DNA of 64,000 nucleotides, from NCBI RefSeq assembly GCF_032229225.1, contig NZ_CP135076.1:496001-560000 (forward strand). The letters run 5' to 3'. Within the stretch, counting starts at the first letter, position 1; each line of letters begins with the position of its first letter. The notes under the pieces were generated by a model, which was given only the letters and a program-made list of their open reading frames with translations, was not told the DNA's origin and did no database searches. Shown in pieces: positions 24,894-33,908 of this stretch. Both the position numbers and the translations under genes were made by a program. This DNA comes from Stakelama saccharophila (lineage in GTDB: Bacteria; Pseudomonadota; Alphaproteobacteria; Sphingomonadales; Sphingomonadaceae).

Positions 24894-25000
24894 GTCCGAT
24901 CCGGCCCTAGCTCCACGAGAGCTTTGGTGGAAATGTTGCGGCTGTGCACAAGATTGTTGCCAGATAGGTAGCTATAGCTGACCCATTTCCCGGTTTCAGC

Positions 25001-25029
25001 GTGACTTGCGCGGATTTTTCGTCTATGCA
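25001..25029 (+). promoter_or_regulatory. candidate promoter of gltD-gltB
   Basis: GTGACT (25001-25006) and TATGCA (25024-25029) are 17 bases apart. They would start transcription at about 25036, giving a leader of about 20 bases before the gltD ATG at 25057. Matches to the sigma-70 consensus are partial. Confidence 0.35.
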
Positions 25030-25056
25030 GGCGCCAACATGCACAAGGTTGGACGG

Positions 25057-26499
25057 ATGGCGAACGACAAAACCCTCAGATTCGTTTCGATCGAGCAGGA
25101 TTATCCCGCGAAGCGTGCGCCCGGCGCGCGCGCCGGAGACTTTCGCGAGATTGCCGATCGCTACATGATCGAAAAGGCGGAAGAACAATCCGGCCGCTGC
25201 TCGCAATGCGGCGTGCCTTATTGCGCCGTGCATTGCCCGCTGCACAATCACATTCCGGACTGGCTGCGTCTCACCGCCGAGGGGCGGTTGCAGGAGGCGT
25301 ACGAATTGTCCAACGCCACCTCTACCATGCCGGAGATTTGCGGCCGCATCTGTCCCCAGGACCGGTTGTGCGAGGGCAATTGCGTCATCGAGTTCGCCGG
25401 TCACGGCGCCGTCACCATCGGCTCGGTGGAAAAGTTCATCACCGATACCGCGTGGGAGGAAGGCTGGGTCGAACCGCTGGTTCCCGGTCCCGAACGCGGC
25501 CAGTCGGTGGGCGTCATCGGCGCCGGCCCGGCGGGGCTGAGCGGCGCCGAATATATGCGCAGACTGGGTTATGAGGTGCATGTATATGACCGGCACGACC
25601 GGGCCGGCGGGCTAATGACCTACGGCATTCCCGGCTTCAAGCTGGAGAAGGAAGTCGTGATGCGCCGCGTCGAACGGCTGAAGGCGGGCGGCATCGTCTT
25701 CCACGAGGGCTTCGAGGTCGGCCGCGATGCGATGCTGGGCGAACTTCGCGAACGGCACGATGCGTTGCTGGTCGCAACCGGCGTCTACAAGCCGCGCGCG
25801 ATCAAGGCCCCGGGAATCGACAGTATCGGTGTGGTCGAAGCGCTCGACTATCTGACCGCATCGAACCGCAAGAGCTTCGGCGACAGCGTGCCCGAGTTCG
25901 AGGACGGACAATTGAACGCGCAGGGCAAGCACGTCGTCGTCGTCGGTGGCGGCGACACGGCGATGGATTGTGTCCGCACCGCCGTGCGCCAGGGCGCGAA
26001 ATCGGTGAAATGTCTCTATCGCCGCGACCGTGCGAACATGCCGGGTTCGCAGCGCGAGGTCGGCAATGCCGAGGATGAGGGCGTGGAATTCGTCTGGCTG
26101 TCCGCGCCCCAGGCGTTCGACGGCGACGAGCGGGTGACGGGCGTCCGGGGAACGCGGATGCGGCTGGGTGCGGCCGATGCCAGCGGGCGCCGCGCGCCCG
26201 AGCCGGAGCCGGACAGCGGGTTCACGGTCGCGGCGGATCTGGTGGTCAAGGCGCTTGGCTTCGAGGCGGAGGATCTGCCGAAGCTGTTCGACGCGCCGGA
26301 ACTGGGTGTCACCCGCTGGGGCACGCTGCGCGTCGATAACCGCACGATGATGACGAGCATGGACGGCGTGTTCGCCGCGGGCGACATCGTGCGCGGCGCG
26401 AGCCTGGTCGTGTGGGCGATCCGCGACGGCCGCGACGTGAGCGAAAAGATGCATGCCTTCCTGAAGGAAAAGGCGCGCGAAACCCGCAAGGCTGCCTGA
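25057..26499 (+). CDS. gltD: glutamate synthase (NADPH) small subunit
   Basis: 480 residues starting MANDKTLRFVSIEQDYP; an in-frame ATG at 25039 is possible. The N-terminal cysteine-rich region (CSQCGVPYCAVHCPLHNHIP and CGRICPQDRLCEGNC) binds the [4Fe-4S] clusters. It is followed by FAD- and NADPH-binding Rossmann domains (GVIGAGPAGLSGAEY, VVVGGGDTAMDCVRTA) and a final GVFAAGDIVRGASLVVWAI segment. It passes electrons from NADPH to GltB for conversion of 2-oxoglutarate and glutamine into two glutamates. gltB follows 71 bases later, in the order gltD-gltB. Confidence 0.96.
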   Translation: MANDKTLRFVSIEQDYPAKRAPGARAGDFREIADRYMIEKAEEQSGRCSQCGVPYCAVHCPLHNHIPDWLRLTAEGRLQEAYELSNATSTMPEICGRICPQDRLCEGNCVIEFAGHGAVTIGSVEKFITDTAWEEGWVEPLVPGPERGQSVGVIGAGPAGLSGAEYMRRLGYEVHVYDRHDRAGGLMTYGIPGFKLEKEVVMRRVERLKAGGIVFHEGFEVGRDAMLGELRERHDALLVATGVYKPRAIKAPGIDSIGVVEALDYLTASNRKSFGDSVPEFEDGQLNAQGKHVVVVGGGDTAMDCVRTAVRQGAKSVKCLYRRDRANMPGSQREVGNAEDEGVEFVWLSAPQAFDGDERVTGVRGTRMRLGAADASGRRAPEPEPDSGFTVAADLVVKALGFEAEDLPKLFDAPELGVTRWGTLRVDNRTMMTSMDGVFAAGDIVRGASLVVWAIRDGRDVSEKMHAFLKEKARETRKAA

Positions 26500-26570
26500 T
26501 CCGATCGATCGGCAAGCGCGACGGCCCGCCTGCCCGCAGGCGGCCCGACAATGACGAAAGCGAACAGCGA

Positions 26571-29500
26571 ATGAACGAAGCCGAACGCCTCCGCCTTGCC
26601 CGCGAGGGCATGTACCGTCCCGAATTCGAATCCGACGCCTGTGGCGTGGGTCTCGTCGCGGCGACCGACGGGCGTGCCTCGCGTCGGGTGGTCGAATCGG
26701 CGATTGATGCGCTCAGGGCCGTGTGGCACCGCGGCGCGGTCGACGCCGATGGCAAGACCGGCGACGGCGCCGGCATTCATGTCGACCTGCCGCACCGCTT
26801 TTTCGACGATGCGATCGATTCGTCGGGCCACAAGGTGCTGCCCAACCGGCTCGCCGTGGGGCAGATCTTCCTGCCGCGCACCGACCTTCAGGCGCAGGAG
26901 AATTGCCGCACCATCGTCGAGAGCGAACTGATCGAGGCCGGCTACACCATCTATGGCTGGCGCCAGGTGCCGGTCGACGTGTCGGTGATCGGCCAGAAGG
27001 CGCAGGCCACCCGGCCCGAGATCGAGCAGATCATGATCGCCGGACCGCTGCCGGAGGAAATGAGCGCCGCCGAGTTCGAAAAGGAACTCTATCTCGTTCG
27101 CCGCCGCATCGAAAAGCGCGTGATCGCGGCGCAGGTGTCGAGCTTTTATATCTGCTCGCTGTCCTGCCGCTCGATCATCTACAAGGGGCTGTTCCTCGCC
27201 GAGAGCCTGTCGGACTTCTACCCCGACCTTCTCGACGCCCGGTTCGAAAGCCGGGTGGCGATCTTCCACCAGCGTTATTCGACCAACACCTTCCCGCAAT
27301 GGTGGCTGGCGCAGCCGTTTCGCTGCCTGGCGCATAATGGCGAGATCAACACGATCCGCGGCAACCGCAACTGGATGCTTTCCCACGAGATCAAGATGGC
27401 CTCGATCGCGTTCGGCGAGCATAGCGAGGACATCAAGCCGGTGATCCCGGCGAGCGCATCGGACACCGCCGCGCTCGATGCGGTGTTCGAAGCGATCTGC
27501 CGCTCGGGCAAGGATGCGCCGACGACCAAGCTGATGCTGATCCCGGAGGCCTGGGGCGGCAAGGACGACATGCCCGCCGAACACCGGGCGATGTACCAGT
27601 ATCTCGCCTCCGTCATGGAGCCGTGGGACGGGCCGGCCGCACTCGCCATGACCGATGGCCGCTGGGCGGTCGCCGGCATGGACCGCAACGCGCTGCGCCC
27701 ACTGCGCTATACGCAGACGACCGATGGGCTGCTGATCGTCGGATCGGAAGCCGGCATGGTCGTCGTGCCCGAAAGCAATGTGGCGGAAAAGGGCCAGCTC
27801 GGCCCCGGCCAGATGGTCGCGGTCGACCTGGATGACGGTGCGGTCTTTCACGACCGCGAGCTGAAGGACCGGATCGCGGGCGAGGCGGACTATGCCGCGA
27901 TGATCGGCAATTTTTTGACCGTCAACGACCTGCCGCCGGCGCCGAACTACGGCACCGTGCGTTTCGACCGGGCGGAACTGACGCGGCGCCAGGTCGCGGC
28001 CGGCCAGACGCTGGAGGACATGGAGCTGATCCTGTCGCCCATGGTCGAGCAGGCCAAGGAGGCGGTGGGTTCGATGGGCGACGACACGCCGCTCGCCGTG
28101 GTGTCGGACAAGCCGCGCCTGATCAGCCAGTTCTTCCGCCAGAATTTCAGCCAGGTGACCAACCCGCCGATCGACTCCTTGCGCGAACGGCATGTCATGT
28201 CGCTCAACACGCGGTTCGGCAATCTCGACAACATCCTCGATTCGCACAAGCGGCCCGGCAAGGTGCTGGTGCTCGATTCGCCGGTGCTGACGGGCGCGGA
28301 ATGGGCCCGGCTGCGGGCGCATTTCGAGGGTCAGGCGAGCGAGATCGACTGCACTTTCGAAGCGGATGGCGGGCCGGAGGCGCTGCGCGCCGCAATCCAG
28401 CGCATCCGGCAGGCCGCCGAGCAGGCGGTGCGCGAGGGCCGGTCCGAGCTGTTCCTGACCGACGAGCATATCGGGCCGGACCGGGTGGCGATCCCGGGCG
28501 TGCTGAGCGCGGCCGCCGTTCACACGCATCTCGTGCGCCGGGGCCTGCGCTCCTACGCCTCGATCAACGTGCGCACGGCGGAATGCCTCGACACCCATTA
28601 TTATGCGGTGCTGATCGGCGTCGGCGCGACGACCGTGAACGCCTATCTGTCCGAGGCGGCGATCGTCGATCGGCACGAGCGCGGACTGTTCGGCGATCTG
28701 CCGCTCGATGAATGCCTGCAGCGTCACCGCACCGCGGTCGGCGACGGCCTTTTGAAGATCATGTCGAAGATGGGGATCGCGGTGATCTCCAGCTATCGCG
28801 GCGGCTATAATTTCGAGGCCGTCGGCCTGTCGCGTGCCCTTGTCCAGGACCTGTTCCCCGGAATGCCGGCCAAGATATCGGGCGAAGGCTATGCCTCGCT
28901 CTACGTCAATGCGAGCGACCGCCACCGGGCCGCGTTCGACACAGGCGTCGCGACGCTGCCCATCGGCGGTTTCTATCGTCAGCGGTACGGCGGCGAGACG
29001 CACGCCTATTCGGCACAGCTCATGCACCTGCTCCAGACCGCGGTCGGGACCGACAGCTATTCGAGCTATCTGCAATTTGCGCGCGGGGTGCGCGATCTGC
29101 CGCCGGTCTATCTGCGTGATCTGCTGGAATTCAATTATCCCGAAAGCGGCGTCTCGATCGACGAGGTGGAGGCGATCACCGAAATCCGCAAGCGCTTCGT
29201 GACGCCGGGTATGAGCCTGGGCGCGCTGTCGCCGGAAGCGCACGAAACGCTGTCGATCGCCATGAACCGCATCGGCGCCAAGGCGGTGTCGGGCGAGGGC
29301 GGCGAGGACAAGAGCCGCTATACGCCGCGCGACAACGGCGACAACGCCAATTCGGTCATCAAGCAGATCGCGAGCGGCCGCTTCGGCGTGACGGCGGAAT
29401 ATCTGAATGCCTGCGAAGAGATCGAAATCAAGGTGGCGCAGGGCGCCAAGCCCGGCGAGGGCGGGCAGCTTCCCGGCTTCAAGGTCACCGAGTTCATCGC

Positions 29501-31088
29501 CAAGCTGCGCCATGCCACGCCCGGCGTGACGCTGATCAGCCCACCGCCGCATCACGACATCTATTCGATCGAGGATCTGGCGCAGCTCATCTATGATCTG
29601 AAACAGATCAATCCGAAGGCGCGGGTGTGCGTGAAGCTCGTCTCGTCGGCGGGTATCGGCACCGTCGCTGCGGGCGTCGCCAAGGCGCATGCCGATGTCA
29701 TTCTGATCGCCGGCAATACCGGCGGCACCGGCGCGTCACCGCAGACGAGCATCAAATATGCCGGCACGCCGTGGGAGATGGGGCTGTCGGAGGTCAATCA
29801 GACGCTGACGCTCAACAATCTGCGCGGTCGGGTGCGCCTGCGCACCGACGGCGGACTGAAGACCGGGCGCGACATCGTCATCGCGGCGATCCTGGGCGCG
29901 GAGGAATTCGGCATCGGCACATTGAGCCTGGTGGCGATGGGCTGCATCATGGTGCGCCAGTGCCATTCCAATACCTGCCCGGTCGGCGTGTGCGTGCAGG
30001 ACGAGCGCCTGCGCGCCAAATTCACCGGCACGCCGGAAAAGGTCATCAACCTGATGACCTTCATCGCCGAAGAAGTGCGCGAGATTCTCGCCCGGCTGGG
30101 GTGCAAGAGTCTGGACGAGGTGGTCGGCCGCACCGAATTGCTGCGCCAGGTCAGCCGCGGCGCGGAGCATCTCGACGATCTCGACCTCAATCCGGTGCTG
30201 GCGAAGGTGGACGGCGACGCGATCGAGCGCCGCTTCGCGCTCAACACCTTTCGCAACGACGTACCCGACAGCCTCGACGCGCAGATCCTGAAGGACGCCG
30301 CCCCGGTCTTCTCGCGCGGGGAGAAAATGCAGCTCACCTACAGCGTGCGCAACACGCACCGGGCGGTCGGCACCCGCCTGTCCAGCGAGATCACGCGCAA
30401 ATACGGCATGACCAAGCTCGCCGACGGTCATGTCCATGTGCGCCTGCGCGGGTCGGCCGGTCAGTCGCTGGGCGCCTTCCTGTGCAAGGGTATCACGCTG
30501 GAGGTGTTCGGCGACGCCAACGACTATGTCGGCAAGGGGCTGTCGGGCGGTCGCATCGTCGTGCGGCCGGTGGTGAGTTCGCGGCTCGTCAGCCACGAGA
30601 ACACGATCATCGGCAATACCGTGCTCTACGGCGCGACCGCCGGTCAGCTTTTCGCCGCCGGCCGGGCGGGCGAACGCTTCGCCGTGCGCAATTCGGGTGC
30701 GCATGTCGTGATCGAAGGCTGCGGCGCCAATGGCTGCGAGTATATGACGGGCGGCTATGCGGTGGTGTTGGGCCGCGTGGGATCGAACTTCGGCGCAGGG
30801 ATGACCGGCGGCATGGCGTTCGTCTACGACGCCGATGGCAGTTTCGAGCGCCGGGCCAATCCCGACAACATCACCTGGCAGCGATTGGCGTCGCGGCACT
30901 GGGAATCGGTGCTGCGCGGCCTGATGCAAAAGCATCTGGAGGCGACCGACAGCAAATGGGCGGCGAGCCTGATCGAGGATTGGGACACGGTCCGCGGCCG
31001 CTTCTGGCAGGTGGTGCCGAAGGAGATGCTGGGCCGCCTGCCGCATCCGCTCGACGAAGAGGAGGCGGCGCTGGTCGCGGCCGAATAG
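26571..31088 (+). CDS. gltB: glutamate synthase (NADPH) large subunit
   Basis: 1505 residues from the ATG at 26571. A 23-residue propeptide precedes Cys24 of ACGVGLVAA, the Ntn-type glutaminase nucleophile exposed after processing. In order: amidotransferase domain (about 24-430), central domain, FMN-binding synthase domain (LISPPPHHDIYSIEDL, KLVSSAGIGTVAAGVAKAH, GGTGASPQTSIKYAG) with the [3Fe-4S] cluster cysteines in CHSNTCPVGVC, and the C-terminal beta-helix (EGCGANGCEYMTGG). Length and motifs are normal. It is the core ammonium-assimilation enzyme with GltD. Confidence 0.97.
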   Translation: MNEAERLRLAREGMYRPEFESDACGVGLVAATDGRASRRVVESAIDALRAVWHRGAVDADGKTGDGAGIHVDLPHRFFDDAIDSSGHKVLPNRLAVGQIFLPRTDLQAQENCRTIVESELIEAGYTIYGWRQVPVDVSVIGQKAQATRPEIEQIMIAGPLPEEMSAAEFEKELYLVRRRIEKRVIAAQVSSFYICSLSCRSIIYKGLFLAESLSDFYPDLLDARFESRVAIFHQRYSTNTFPQWWLAQPFRCLAHNGEINTIRGNRNWMLSHEIKMASIAFGEHSEDIKPVIPASASDTAALDAVFEAICRSGKDAPTTKLMLIPEAWGGKDDMPAEHRAMYQYLASVMEPWDGPAALAMTDGRWAVAGMDRNALRPLRYTQTTDGLLIVGSEAGMVVVPESNVAEKGQLGPGQMVAVDLDDGAVFHDRELKDRIAGEADYAAMIGNFLTVNDLPPAPNYGTVRFDRAELTRRQVAAGQTLEDMELILSPMVEQAKEAVGSMGDDTPLAVVSDKPRLISQFFRQNFSQVTNPPIDSLRERHVMSLNTRFGNLDNILDSHKRPGKVLVLDSPVLTGAEWARLRAHFEGQASEIDCTFEADGGPEALRAAIQRIRQAAEQAVREGRSELFLTDEHIGPDRVAIPGVLSAAAVHTHLVRRGLRSYASINVRTAECLDTHYYAVLIGVGATTVNAYLSEAAIVDRHERGLFGDLPLDECLQRHRTAVGDGLLKIMSKMGIAVISSYRGGYNFEAVGLSRALVQDLFPGMPAKISGEGYASLYVNASDRHRAAFDTGVATLPIGGFYRQRYGGETHAYSAQLMHLLQTAVGTDSYSSYLQFARGVRDLPPVYLRDLLEFNYPESGVSIDEVEAITEIRKRFVTPGMSLGALSPEAHETLSIAMNRIGAKAVSGEGGEDKSRYTPRDNGDNANSVIKQIASGRFGVTAEYLNACEEIEIKVAQGAKPGEGGQLPGFKVTEFIAKLRHATPGVTLISPPPHHDIYSIEDLAQLIYDLKQINPKARVCVKLVSSAGIGTVAAGVAKAHADVILIAGNTGGTGASPQTSIKYAGTPWEMGLSEVNQTLTLNNLRGRVRLRTDGGLKTGRDIVIAAILGAEEFGIGTLSLVAMGCIMVRQCHSNTCPVGVCVQDERLRAKFTGTPEKVINLMTFIAEEVREILARLGCKSLDEVVGRTELLRQVSRGAEHLDDLDLNPVLAKVDGDAIERRFALNTFRNDVPDSLDAQILKDAAPVFSRGEKMQLTYSVRNTHRAVGTRLSSEITRKYGMTKLADGHVHVRLRGSAGQSLGAFLCKGITLEVFGDANDYVGKGLSGGRIVVRPVVSSRLVSHENTIIGNTVLYGATAGQLFAAGRAGERFAVRNSGAHVVIEGCGANGCEYMTGGYAVVLGRVGSNFGAGMTGGMAFVYDADGSFERRANPDNITWQRLASRHWESVLRGLMQKHLEATDSKWAASLIEDWDTVRGRFWQVVPKEMLGRLPHPLDEEEAALVAAE

Positions 31089-31170
31089 CCCCGTGCCGTG
31101 GGGCATCGCCGACGCGAACGCCCCGCCGCCACTTCCCCCGGCCGCGCCTGCTCGCTAAGAGCGGGTAACC

Positions 31171-31842
31171 ATGTGGCATCTCTATCAATTCGCGCTCTGT
31201 CCCTTTTCGCGCAAGGTCCGCCTGCTGCTGGGCGAGAAGGGCGTCGGATACGAGCCGGTGCGCGAATATCCCTGGGAACGGCGCGACGAGTTCCTCGACA
31301 TGAACCCGGCCGGGCAGACCCCGGTGATGGTGCATGGCGAGCGGGCGACCCTGCTGGTCGATTCGGTCGCGATCTGCGAATATTTCGAGGAAACGGTCGA
31401 AAAGGCGGCGATGCTGAACGGCACCGCCGCGGACCGGGCCGAAATCCGCCGGCTCGTCACCTGGTTCGACACCCAGTTCTACCGCGACATCACCGCGCCG
31501 CTGCTGCAGGAGCGGATGGAAAAGCGCATCATCAGCCGCGCCGCGCCCGATGCCCGGCTGCTGCGCGAAGCGATGAAGGCGGCGGTCGCCCATCTCGATT
31601 ACATCGATTATCTGCTCGACCACCGTTCCTGGCTGGCCGGCTCGACGATGAGCCTGGCGGATCTGGCGGCGGCGGCGCAGATCTCGGTCGCGGATTATCT
31701 CGGCGGGATCGACTGGAAGAGTCACGACCAGGCAAAGCGCTGGTATGTCGGCATGAAGAGCCGGCCGACCTTCCGCCCGCTGCTGGCGGAGCGGATGCAG
31801 GGCATCGGCCCGCCGCCCGACTACGAAAAACTCGACGTCTAA
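31171..31842 (+). CDS. glutathione S-transferase family protein
   Basis: 223 residues. A thioredoxin-like N-terminal domain (LYQFALCPFSRKVRLLLGEK, then NPAGQTPVMV and DSVAICEYFEE) carries the CPFS motif of glutathione-using GSTs. An all-helical C-terminal domain follows, with SWLAGSTMSLADLAAAAQIS. Cytoplasmic; the substrate is unknown. It lies downstream of gltB by 82 bases and 20 bases ahead of the YbhB-type gene, so the latter two are probably co-transcribed. Confidence 0.9.
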   Translation: MWHLYQFALCPFSRKVRLLLGEKGVGYEPVREYPWERRDEFLDMNPAGQTPVMVHGERATLLVDSVAICEYFEETVEKAAMLNGTAADRAEIRRLVTWFDTQFYRDITAPLLQERMEKRIISRAAPDARLLREAMKAAVAHLDYIDYLLDHRSWLAGSTMSLADLAAAAQISVADYLGGIDWKSHDQAKRWYVGMKSRPTFRPLLAERMQGIGPPPDYEKLDV

Positions 31843-31862
31843 CCGCACGAAAGGCCGTCACC

Positions 31863-32483
31863 ATGCTCGAACATGTGCCGCATTGGTTGGGACAGGCGAT
31901 CAAGGGGCTGCGCGCCGGCGCGGACAAGCTGGCGATCGTCCAGCCCGAACTGGGCACGTTCGAATCGATCCGGCTGGCGAGCCCCGCCTTCGCCAACGGC
32001 GCGCGATTGCCCGACCGCTTCACCGCCGACGGCGCGGGCGTGTCGCCGCCGCTCTTCTGGACCGGCATTCCCGAAGGAACCCAGCGGTTGGCGCTGATCG
32101 TAGAGGATGCCGACGCGCCGGCGCCGCAGCCGCTGGTTCATGCCGTCGTCTGGAACCTGTCGCCGACGGTCGAACAACTTGCCGAGGGGGCGATTCGCGA
32201 GGATGGCGACGGCGATGCACGGCACGGCGATGTCGGACGCAACAGCTATTTCGGTGAAGGCTGGCTGCCGCCCGACCCGCCGACCGGACACGGCGTCCAC
32301 AATTACGCATTCCAGCTTTTCGCGCTCGATGGTGGTCCGGAGGCGGGGAAGAATCCGGGGCGCTCGGCGATCGTCAAGGCGATGGCCGGCCATGTGCTGG
32401 CGGCGGGGCTGCTGACCGGCACCTATTCGCGTGGCGAGCGTGCGCCCGTCGGCCCTGCCGGCGCCACCGTGGCGCGCGGCTGA
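31863..32483 (+). CDS. YbhB/YbcL-type (Raf kinase inhibitor-like, PEBP) protein
   Basis: 206 residues. The phosphatidylethanolamine-binding-protein fold is marked by GAGVSPPLFWTGIPEGTQ, LALIVEDADAPAPQPLVHAV and GEGWLPPDPPTGHGVHNYAF, the last containing the conserved PPxGHGxHxY stretch. Bacterial members are of uncertain function. There is no signal peptide; an N-terminal extension of about 45 residues precedes the domain. Confidence 0.88.
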   Translation: MLEHVPHWLGQAIKGLRAGADKLAIVQPELGTFESIRLASPAFANGARLPDRFTADGAGVSPPLFWTGIPEGTQRLALIVEDADAPAPQPLVHAVVWNLSPTVEQLAEGAIREDGDGDARHGDVGRNSYFGEGWLPPDPPTGHGVHNYAFQLFALDGGPEAGKNPGRSAIVKAMAGHVLAAGLLTGTYSRGERAPVGPAGATVARG

Positions 32484-32502
32484 GCGGCGTCGACGGGGCG
32501 GA

Positions 32503-33360
32503 TCACCCGTTCACGATCATCCCGCCATTGGGATGGAGCACCTGGCCGGACATGTAGCTGGCGTCCTCGCAGGCAAGGAACAGGAAGGCGGGCGCGACTT
32601 CGTTGGGGTGGCCGGGGCGGCCCATGGGCGTGCCTTCGCCGAAATGTTCCAGCTTTTCCTTGCTGGCGCCGCCGCTCGGGTTGAGCGGCGTCCAGATCGG
32701 GCCGGGGGCGACCGCATTCACGCGGATGCCGTCGCCGACCAGGTTTTCCGACAGGCTGCGCGTAAAGGCGGTGATCGCGCCCTTGGTCGAGCTGTAGTCG
32801 AGCAGTTCCTTCGACCCCTTGTACATCGTCACCGACGTGCAGTTCACGATGGCGGCGCCCTTTTTCAGGTGCGGGCGCACGGCCTGGGTCAGGAAGAACA
32901 TCGCGAAGATGTTGGTCTGGAACGTGCGGCGAAGCTGTTCTTCGCTGATATCGGTAATGTCCTGGTCGGGATGCTGTTCACCGGCGTTGTTCACCAGGAT
33001 GTCGATGCGACCGAATTCACCGATCACCTGATCCGCGACCTGTTTGGCGAAGCCGTCCTCGCCCAGATCGCCGGCGATCGTCAGCGCCCGGCGGCCTTCG
33101 CCGCGCACGATCTCCGCCGTCTTCTCGGCATCGTCGTGTTCGCACAGATACACGATCGCCACGTCGGCACCTTCGCGTGCGTAAAGCGCCGCGACGGCGC
33201 GACCGATCCCGCTGTCCGCGCCGGTGACGATGGCGACCTTGCCGTCCAGGCGCCCCGATCCGGGATAGCGCGGTTCCCAGTCCGGTTTCGGAGTCAACCC
33301 GCTTTCATGACCCGGCAGGCCATCCTCGTGGATCATGTCGACGGTATCGGGATCGCTCAT
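32503..33360 (-). CDS. SDR family oxidoreductase (YghA type)
   Basis: 285 residues. TGADSGIGRA (nucleotide binding), NNAGEQHPDQ, and the YSSTKGA Tyr/Lys pair with the preceding Ser mark a classical short-chain dehydrogenase. The N-terminal extension rich in Pro and Gly (GLPGHESGLTPKPDWEPRY) and the C-terminal SGQVLHPNGGMIVNG are typical of the YghA/general-stress SDR subgroup, which reduce aldehydes with NADPH. Two micro-protein genes with a sigma-54 promoter lie directly upstream on the same strand, so read-through from that promoter is possible. Confidence 0.9.
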   Translation of the reverse strand: MSDPDTVDMIHEDGLPGHESGLTPKPDWEPRYPGSGRLDGKVAIVTGADSGIGRAVAALYAREGADVAIVYLCEHDDAEKTAEIVRGEGRRALTIAGDLGEDGFAKQVADQVIGEFGRIDILVNNAGEQHPDQDITDISEEQLRRTFQTNIFAMFFLTQAVRPHLKKGAAIVNCTSVTMYKGSKELLDYSSTKGAITAFTRSLSENLVGDGIRVNAVAPGPIWTPLNPSGGASKEKLEHFGEGTPMGRPGHPNEVAPAFLFLACEDASYMSGQVLHPNGGMIVNG

Positions 33361-33488
33361 GGCAAGGCTCCTTCAAACGCTTTCCCCCCCCGGTCCAACC
33401 CCGCATGACGGTGAGCGTTCCGCATTCCGTCGCACAAGCCTGGCGCCCCCACGGCCGTGCCAGATGCCGACCGGGCGTGACGGCGGGC

Positions 33489-33584
33489 TCAGCCGATGAG
33501 GCTGGAGCCCTGCGCGGCACTGGCGATGACGAGCGTTGCGGTCACGGCAAAGGACAGCATCCCGATGGCGATCGAACGAACCAT
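33489..33584 (-). CDS. 31-residue predicted membrane micro-protein
   Basis: The frame MVRSIAIGMLSFAVTATLVI plus an 11-residue tail (ASAAQGSSLIG) is one hydrophobic helix. It has a strong GGAGG ribosome site six bases upstream of the ATG at 33584. It follows the 36-residue ORF by 33 bases on the same strand and lies 128 bases before the SDR gene. It is too short for routine gene calling. The strong ribosome site, helix and shared promoter support translation; function unknown. Confidence 0.55.
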   Translation of the reverse strand: MVRSIAIGMLSFAVTATLVIASAAQGSSLIG

Positions 33585-33617
33585 GATATCCTCCGCGTAG
33601 AGAGGGTCTGCTGCCGA

Positions 33618-33728
33618 TCAGGCGATCGGCAGGACCGGAGTGGCGGCGGCGACCAGGATGGCGGTCGCGAAGACGGCGCCGACAAGGGCGGCCGTGGTGC
33701 GGTGAAGCGTTTCGAACCGAGCGATCAT
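33618..33728 (-). CDS. 36-residue predicted membrane micro-protein
   Basis: The frame begins MIARFETLHRTTAALVGAV and ends LVAAATPVLPIA: a short basic N-terminus, one hydrophobic helix and a Pro-containing tail. The ribosome site AGGGAG is eight bases before the ATG at 33728. A near-consensus sigma-54 promoter lies about 60 bases upstream and an 8-bp hairpin sits in the leader. It forms a tandem pair with the 31-residue ORF. Function unknown. Confidence 0.6.
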   Translation of the reverse strand: MIARFETLHRTTAALVGAVFATAILVAAATPVLPIA

Positions 33729-33752
33729 TGACGTAACTCCCTGTATTCTTGT

Positions 33753-33771
33753 CCGCCAAACCATTTGGCGG
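33753..33771. repeat. perfect 8-bp hairpin in the micro-protein leader
   Basis: CCGCCAAA-CCA-TTTGGCGG. It lies between the sigma-54 promoter and the first micro-protein ORF, so it would be close to the 5' end of that transcript. It could stabilise the message or be a regulator site. Confidence 0.5.
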
Positions 33772-33788
33772 CTGATGCCAAACAGGTT

Positions 33789-33804
33789 TGCAGGGAGCGT
33801 GCCA
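33789..33804 (-). promoter_or_regulatory. sigma-54 (RpoN) -24/-12 promoter
   Basis: On the minus strand the sequence is TGGCACGCTCCCTGCA, one mismatch from TGGCACG-N4-TTGCA, with the GG and GC doublets twelve bases apart as required. Predicted start near 33778, 50 bases before the 36-residue ORF. PrsR, encoded in this window, belongs to the sigma-54 activator class and is a candidate regulator. Confidence 0.7.
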
Positions 33805-33908
33805 GAACGGTAAGTGATTGATTCAAATGGGTATGTAATTTAGCTCACCGCGCTTTTGGCAAAATGCACCGGAACCGATAGGTGAATTTAACCAGATTCT
33901 GGCGGGCC

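Noticed and set aside
26016..29690. A 1224-codon open frame antisense to gltB, and similar long antisense frames (for example 29736-31106, 61356-62750)
   Set aside because: These are shadow frames produced by high GC at third codon positions; the translations are rich in Arg, His and Asp with no domain, while the sense frames encode well-known proteins.
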